A DNA stretch of 10,704 bases, from assembly GCA_004151065.3 (NCBI GenBank), contig NWUY0300008318.1, forward strand, positions 24,779 to 35,482, given 5' to 3'. The translations under genes and the position numbers were made by a program. The notes under the pieces are model-generated. The model saw only the letters and a program-made list of their open reading frames with translations. It was not told the origin of the DNA and ran no database searches. Below are positions 8,171 to 10,704 of the stretch, piece by piece. This DNA is from Larix sibirica. Taxonomy: Eukaryota > Streptophyta > Pinopsida > Pinales > Pinaceae. The first letter of the stretch is position 1; every line of letters begins with the position of its first letter.

Positions 8171-8582
8171 AAATTCCCTATCGATATCCCAATCATGAGA
8201 GTAGATATCCTAAAATCCAAGAACAAGTAACGGAAGTTACTGATATCAATGCAATTAATTCTTATGACTACACTTGACCATGGCAATACAATATTCTGCA
8301 AAGAATTGAATTATGATGGATCAATCCATCTACATTTCGAAAGTTGTCTACATCACTTAGAAGTTCATATCAACACGTATCATCGACTACAATTATCAAA
8401 TAATAAAAGTAAATGGGAATGTAACTAACTCTTTCGAGAACTACTAAATTGTGGTACTGATATCCAAAATAAATCACTAAAGGAGGTTTTGTCTGTCATC
8501 AAGCTTGGAATCCTCTCTGATGTCAAAGTTAATTAAGTTGAATTCAATATTTGTGGACGAATCTTTTCAAAACATGATGACT
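8171..8582 (+). other. Distal internal region of the LTR element, no clear gene
   Basis: Just before the end of the coiled-coil frame, the +1 frame opens and reads IPYRYPNHESRYPKIQEQV and onward to about 8275 before a TGA. It may be the original continuation of the protein after a frameshift. Beyond that, only short pieces between stops are seen. The last 23 bases (8560-8582) are shared with 1-23 and may hold the degenerate polypurine tract. Confidence 0.4.
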
Positions 8583-8819
8583 TGTGATATACCTAGATGT
8601 ATATTGCCACTATTTGCATATTACTATATATATTTTAATAATTTAGGTTAATTATTAGTTAATTGATGAATACTATACGCCATGTCTATTTATTAAGAGA
8701 CGTGACTTTTCCCTATCAGGCCTAATATAATTATCCTACTATCAATGTAACCATCATCAATTCATATATTCAATCATTATTATCAATAATACCATACATG
8801 TAAGACTTTTCATCTTACA
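8583..8819 (+). repeat. Right LTR, 237 bp, uninterrupted
   Basis: TGTGATATACC to CATCTTACA. It is co-linear with 24-180 and 6530-6596 and shows what the uninterrupted LTR looked like, including the 12-13 bases (around 8741-8752, ATCAATGTAACC) absent from the left copy. The following bases (from 8820) do not continue with a primer-binding site, so this is the 3' LTR. The target-site duplication cannot be tested because the left flank lies outside the window or is itself repeat. Confidence 0.85.
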
Positions 8820-10139
8820 TCTTGGTCATTCCACTTATGGATTTGGAGAGTCTCTTGAATGTCACTCTTGATTTTATTCTAGACGCAGCTAATGGGATGA
8901 GATCTATCCTTGAAGATACTTCTATTCCCTTCCTTCTATAATTCCCACAAGAGGAAAGGAGGGAAGAGGTGCTAAAGTTTGTTGAGAGAGGGATATTGAA
9001 AGACTTCCTTTTCCAGTTGATGAGAGTTGTTTATGTCGATCTGATCTCATTTTGAGGTGCGAAAGAGAGTTGTTCCTCTGTCCCATAGAGATGAGGAGAA
9101 GGGACATGTGTTGAATAGGTTCTCTTTATTTTCCTCTTATAGGTTGGATAGTGTATAACATAGGGTCCCTAGAAGCCTATTTCAAGAAGGTTGTCCTAGG
9201 TGAGAGCTTGATTGTGGACAAGGTGCCAAAGGAAAGTGGAAAGCTTGTGCCAGATATTTGTGGTCCATATTAGAGCCTAGATAGGATCTTTTGGAAGCTC
9301 ATTTTTCCCTCCTACTATAGCATAATCCATAAATATGTGATTAAAATATTCTTTAACACTTATATATAAAACATAGAAGCTTGGTCCTTACCAAGACATT
9401 TTTCAGAGCACACCCCAGCTTAGGATCTTGTTGATAATTCCAACCAAAAAAGTATATAAATTTTAGAGGAGATTATGATTTTCACAATGGTTTCCATCAC
9501 CAATTGGTTTCTCCTTACTCAAGGACTCTTCTAAAAATATTGTTGAATATCTAACACTAGTTGTGTAATCTCCCTTTGCAGGGTTTTTGGACTATATCAA
9601 TGTATCATCTTCCAATCTAAACAAAATAACACTTCTCTACAATTTTTGGATAAAGGAATTCCATTTTTTTAGCTTTTTAATCATCTAAACCCAAACCCGG
9701 ACATCCTTTCATCCTTGTTGCTACATTGAATTATGTACTTGAGTGCATCAATGAAAGATATGATGCCCAATTTTCTCAATGCCACAATTAAACCCTTTAA
9801 CAATCCCATTGCCAACCTTCCAACATAAATAATTCCCTAGGAGAGGTTAAATTATTTAGTTAGATGAGCATTAGAGGTAGATTTGATGTGCATTTTTATC
9901 CAATCTTCCACATAAAGAGGAGCAATGTATTTGAATTTCATTACTAGTATTTCCAAAGGCCTTCTAGTTTGATCATCTTTCATAAACTCGTCATTACAAG
10001 GGACTTTCGGAAGTGAAAGTATATATTTTACATCCACAAGCCTTGGATTTGTATGTCTTTTCCATTTGACTTAAGATATTTCATTCATTTCCCTTTCCCC
10101 ATATTGCGACATAATAGAACCATTATATTCCATTAATAA
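8820..10139. other. No recognisable gene; decayed flanking DNA
   Basis: Both strands were read. A + frame from 8837 (MDLESLLNVTLDFILDAANG, stop after 34 codons, then open again for about 37 codons in the same frame) and short minus frames near 8922-9107 and 9852-10037 have no motif I recognise. Given the reverse-transcriptase remnant further right on the minus strand, 9400-10139 may be the rest of an old LINE, but no diagnostic motif supports this. Confidence 0.35.
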
Positions 10140-10169
10140 GCGGTAGAGGGTGCACCAATTTCAATACAA

Positions 10170-10193
10170 CCAATCAACTTTATCAAATACCTT
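10170..10193 (-). pseudogene. Remnant of a second LINE reverse transcriptase
   Basis: On the minus strand these 24 bases read KVFDKVDW, the conserved LINE RT block that contains the first catalytic region (KAYDRVDW in the LINE at 2780-2757). The DNA differs from that copy at 4 of 24 positions. Just upstream, in a shifted frame, VIKLIYE resembles the preceding IKxDL. Just downstream, in another frame, IEIGAP resembles the IGxP that follows in the family. Stops and shifts surround it. The motif is short, so this call is tentative. Confidence 0.45.
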
Positions 10194-10704
10194 TCATAAA
10201 TAAGTTTGATTACTGTAACGTGAAAGGCTTATTGGGCTATTACCAACATAGATCCATTTTAAAAGGGGATCTACAAAGTGCCTCGAGGGATCAAATCTCT
10301 CCAAGTGCAAACCCTTCCTCAATATTTGCACTTCAAAAAGGGGTTTTATATCTATGTATTTGTAAATTTTTAAATCTAATTTGAGTAGACATGTTATTTT
10401 TTATATTATTCTTAAAAAAAAGACATATGTCAAATCCATGATGAGCATGAAAATAATTACACATCCCCCTACCTAGTTATAAAATGTGACTCTCAATACA
10501 ACAACATTGTGAATTTGAAATCCAAATGGTTTATTATAAAAAAATTAATAAAAAGAATTTGTTTTTTTCTTCTCGTAATTACTTTCGATAATAAATTATT
10601 AGTCCCTACCAAGGCAACGATTATAGCAATCGGTTAGGATTTTTTACTTTCAATTATTTTTACTTTTTACAAAAAAACTATACTGTTTTCTAATGTTTTG
10701 AATT
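10194..10704. other. AT-rich tail of the window, no gene seen
   Basis: No frame longer than a few dozen codons and no motif beyond the possible LINE RT extension near 10194-10215. There are several short A and T runs, such as around 10414-10422 and 10540-10570, with no repeat or element ends that I can define. Confidence 0.4.

Larger units (their letters stand above)
24..8819 (+). mobile_element. Old, internally reduced LTR retrotransposon, interrupted by a LINE
   Basis: Two direct repeats (24-180 plus 6530-6596, and 8583-8819) flank about 2 kb of internal DNA. The repeat begins TGTAATATACC (TGTGATATACC in the right copy) and ends CATCTTACA, giving TG...CA ends with a short TGTAA/TTACA inverted repeat. 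A tRNA-iMet-type primer-binding site follows the left LTR by two bases. The internal region (6597-8582, 1,986 bp) holds a purine-rich leader, AT repeats and one broken coiled-coil frame. No protease, integrase, reverse transcriptase or RNase H motifs are visible there, so the copy is either a deletion derivative or a non-autonomous family that relied on enzymes supplied in trans. The superfamily cannot be assigned from pol. The nested LINE (181-about 6529) accounts for most of the apparent length. Confidence 0.8.

Noticed and set aside
9852-10037. Minus-strand 61-residue frame as a chromodomain or integrase tail
   Set aside because: A faint resemblance (LPKVPCNDEF, RRPLEILVMKF) to the end of some Ty3-type polyproteins is too weak, and the key aromatic residues of a chromodomain are not in place.

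Overview
The window looks like repeat-derived nuclear DNA from a flowering plant. It is AT-rich, contains no intact gene, and is dominated by decayed plant-type retrotransposons. The plant assignment rests on a LINE whose ORF1 carries a DUF4283-like domain and a CCHC zinc knuckle, whose ORF2 runs endonuclease, reverse transcriptase, zf-RVT and RNase H, and on an LTR element with a near-perfect plant tRNA-iMet primer-binding site. I cannot name the species. No tRNA, rRNA, CRISPR array, prokaryotic operon or host protein-coding gene is visible.

Layout. (1) An LTR retrotransposon on the + strand spans about 24-8819. Its left LTR is split in two (24-180 and 6530-6596). It is followed by a primer-binding site (6599-6610), a purine-rich leader, an AT-rich microsatellite and palindrome zone, one broken coiled-coil reading frame (7298-8170), and a right LTR (8583-8819). 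There is no protease, integrase or reverse transcriptase of its own between the LTRs. (2) A nearly complete LINE in the opposite orientation sits inside the left LTR (181-about 6529). From its 5' end (right) to its 3' end (left) it shows a 5' region, ORF1 (5936-4548), ORF2 (4530-436), a 3' UTR and a short poly(A), seen as T7 at 181-187. Both ORFs are dead: ORF1 has six in-frame stops and no frameshift, while ORF2 has many stops and at least three frameshifts. (3) From 8820 to the right end I recognise no gene. One short stretch on the minus strand (10170-10193) matches a reverse-transcriptase motif of the LINE and suggests an older, heavily decayed second LINE.

Order of events. The LTR element came first and the LINE landed in it later, because the LTR is interrupted and resumes on the far side. 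By hand alignment the left and right LTR regions differ at 23 of 180 positions in the first part and 3 of 67 in the last part, so the LTR element is old. The two elements do not cooperate; this is nested parasitic DNA. The most useful open questions are where the LTR really begins (the 23 bases before it are also shared), what the lone coiled-coil protein is, and whether the LTR unit is a member of a non-autonomous family.
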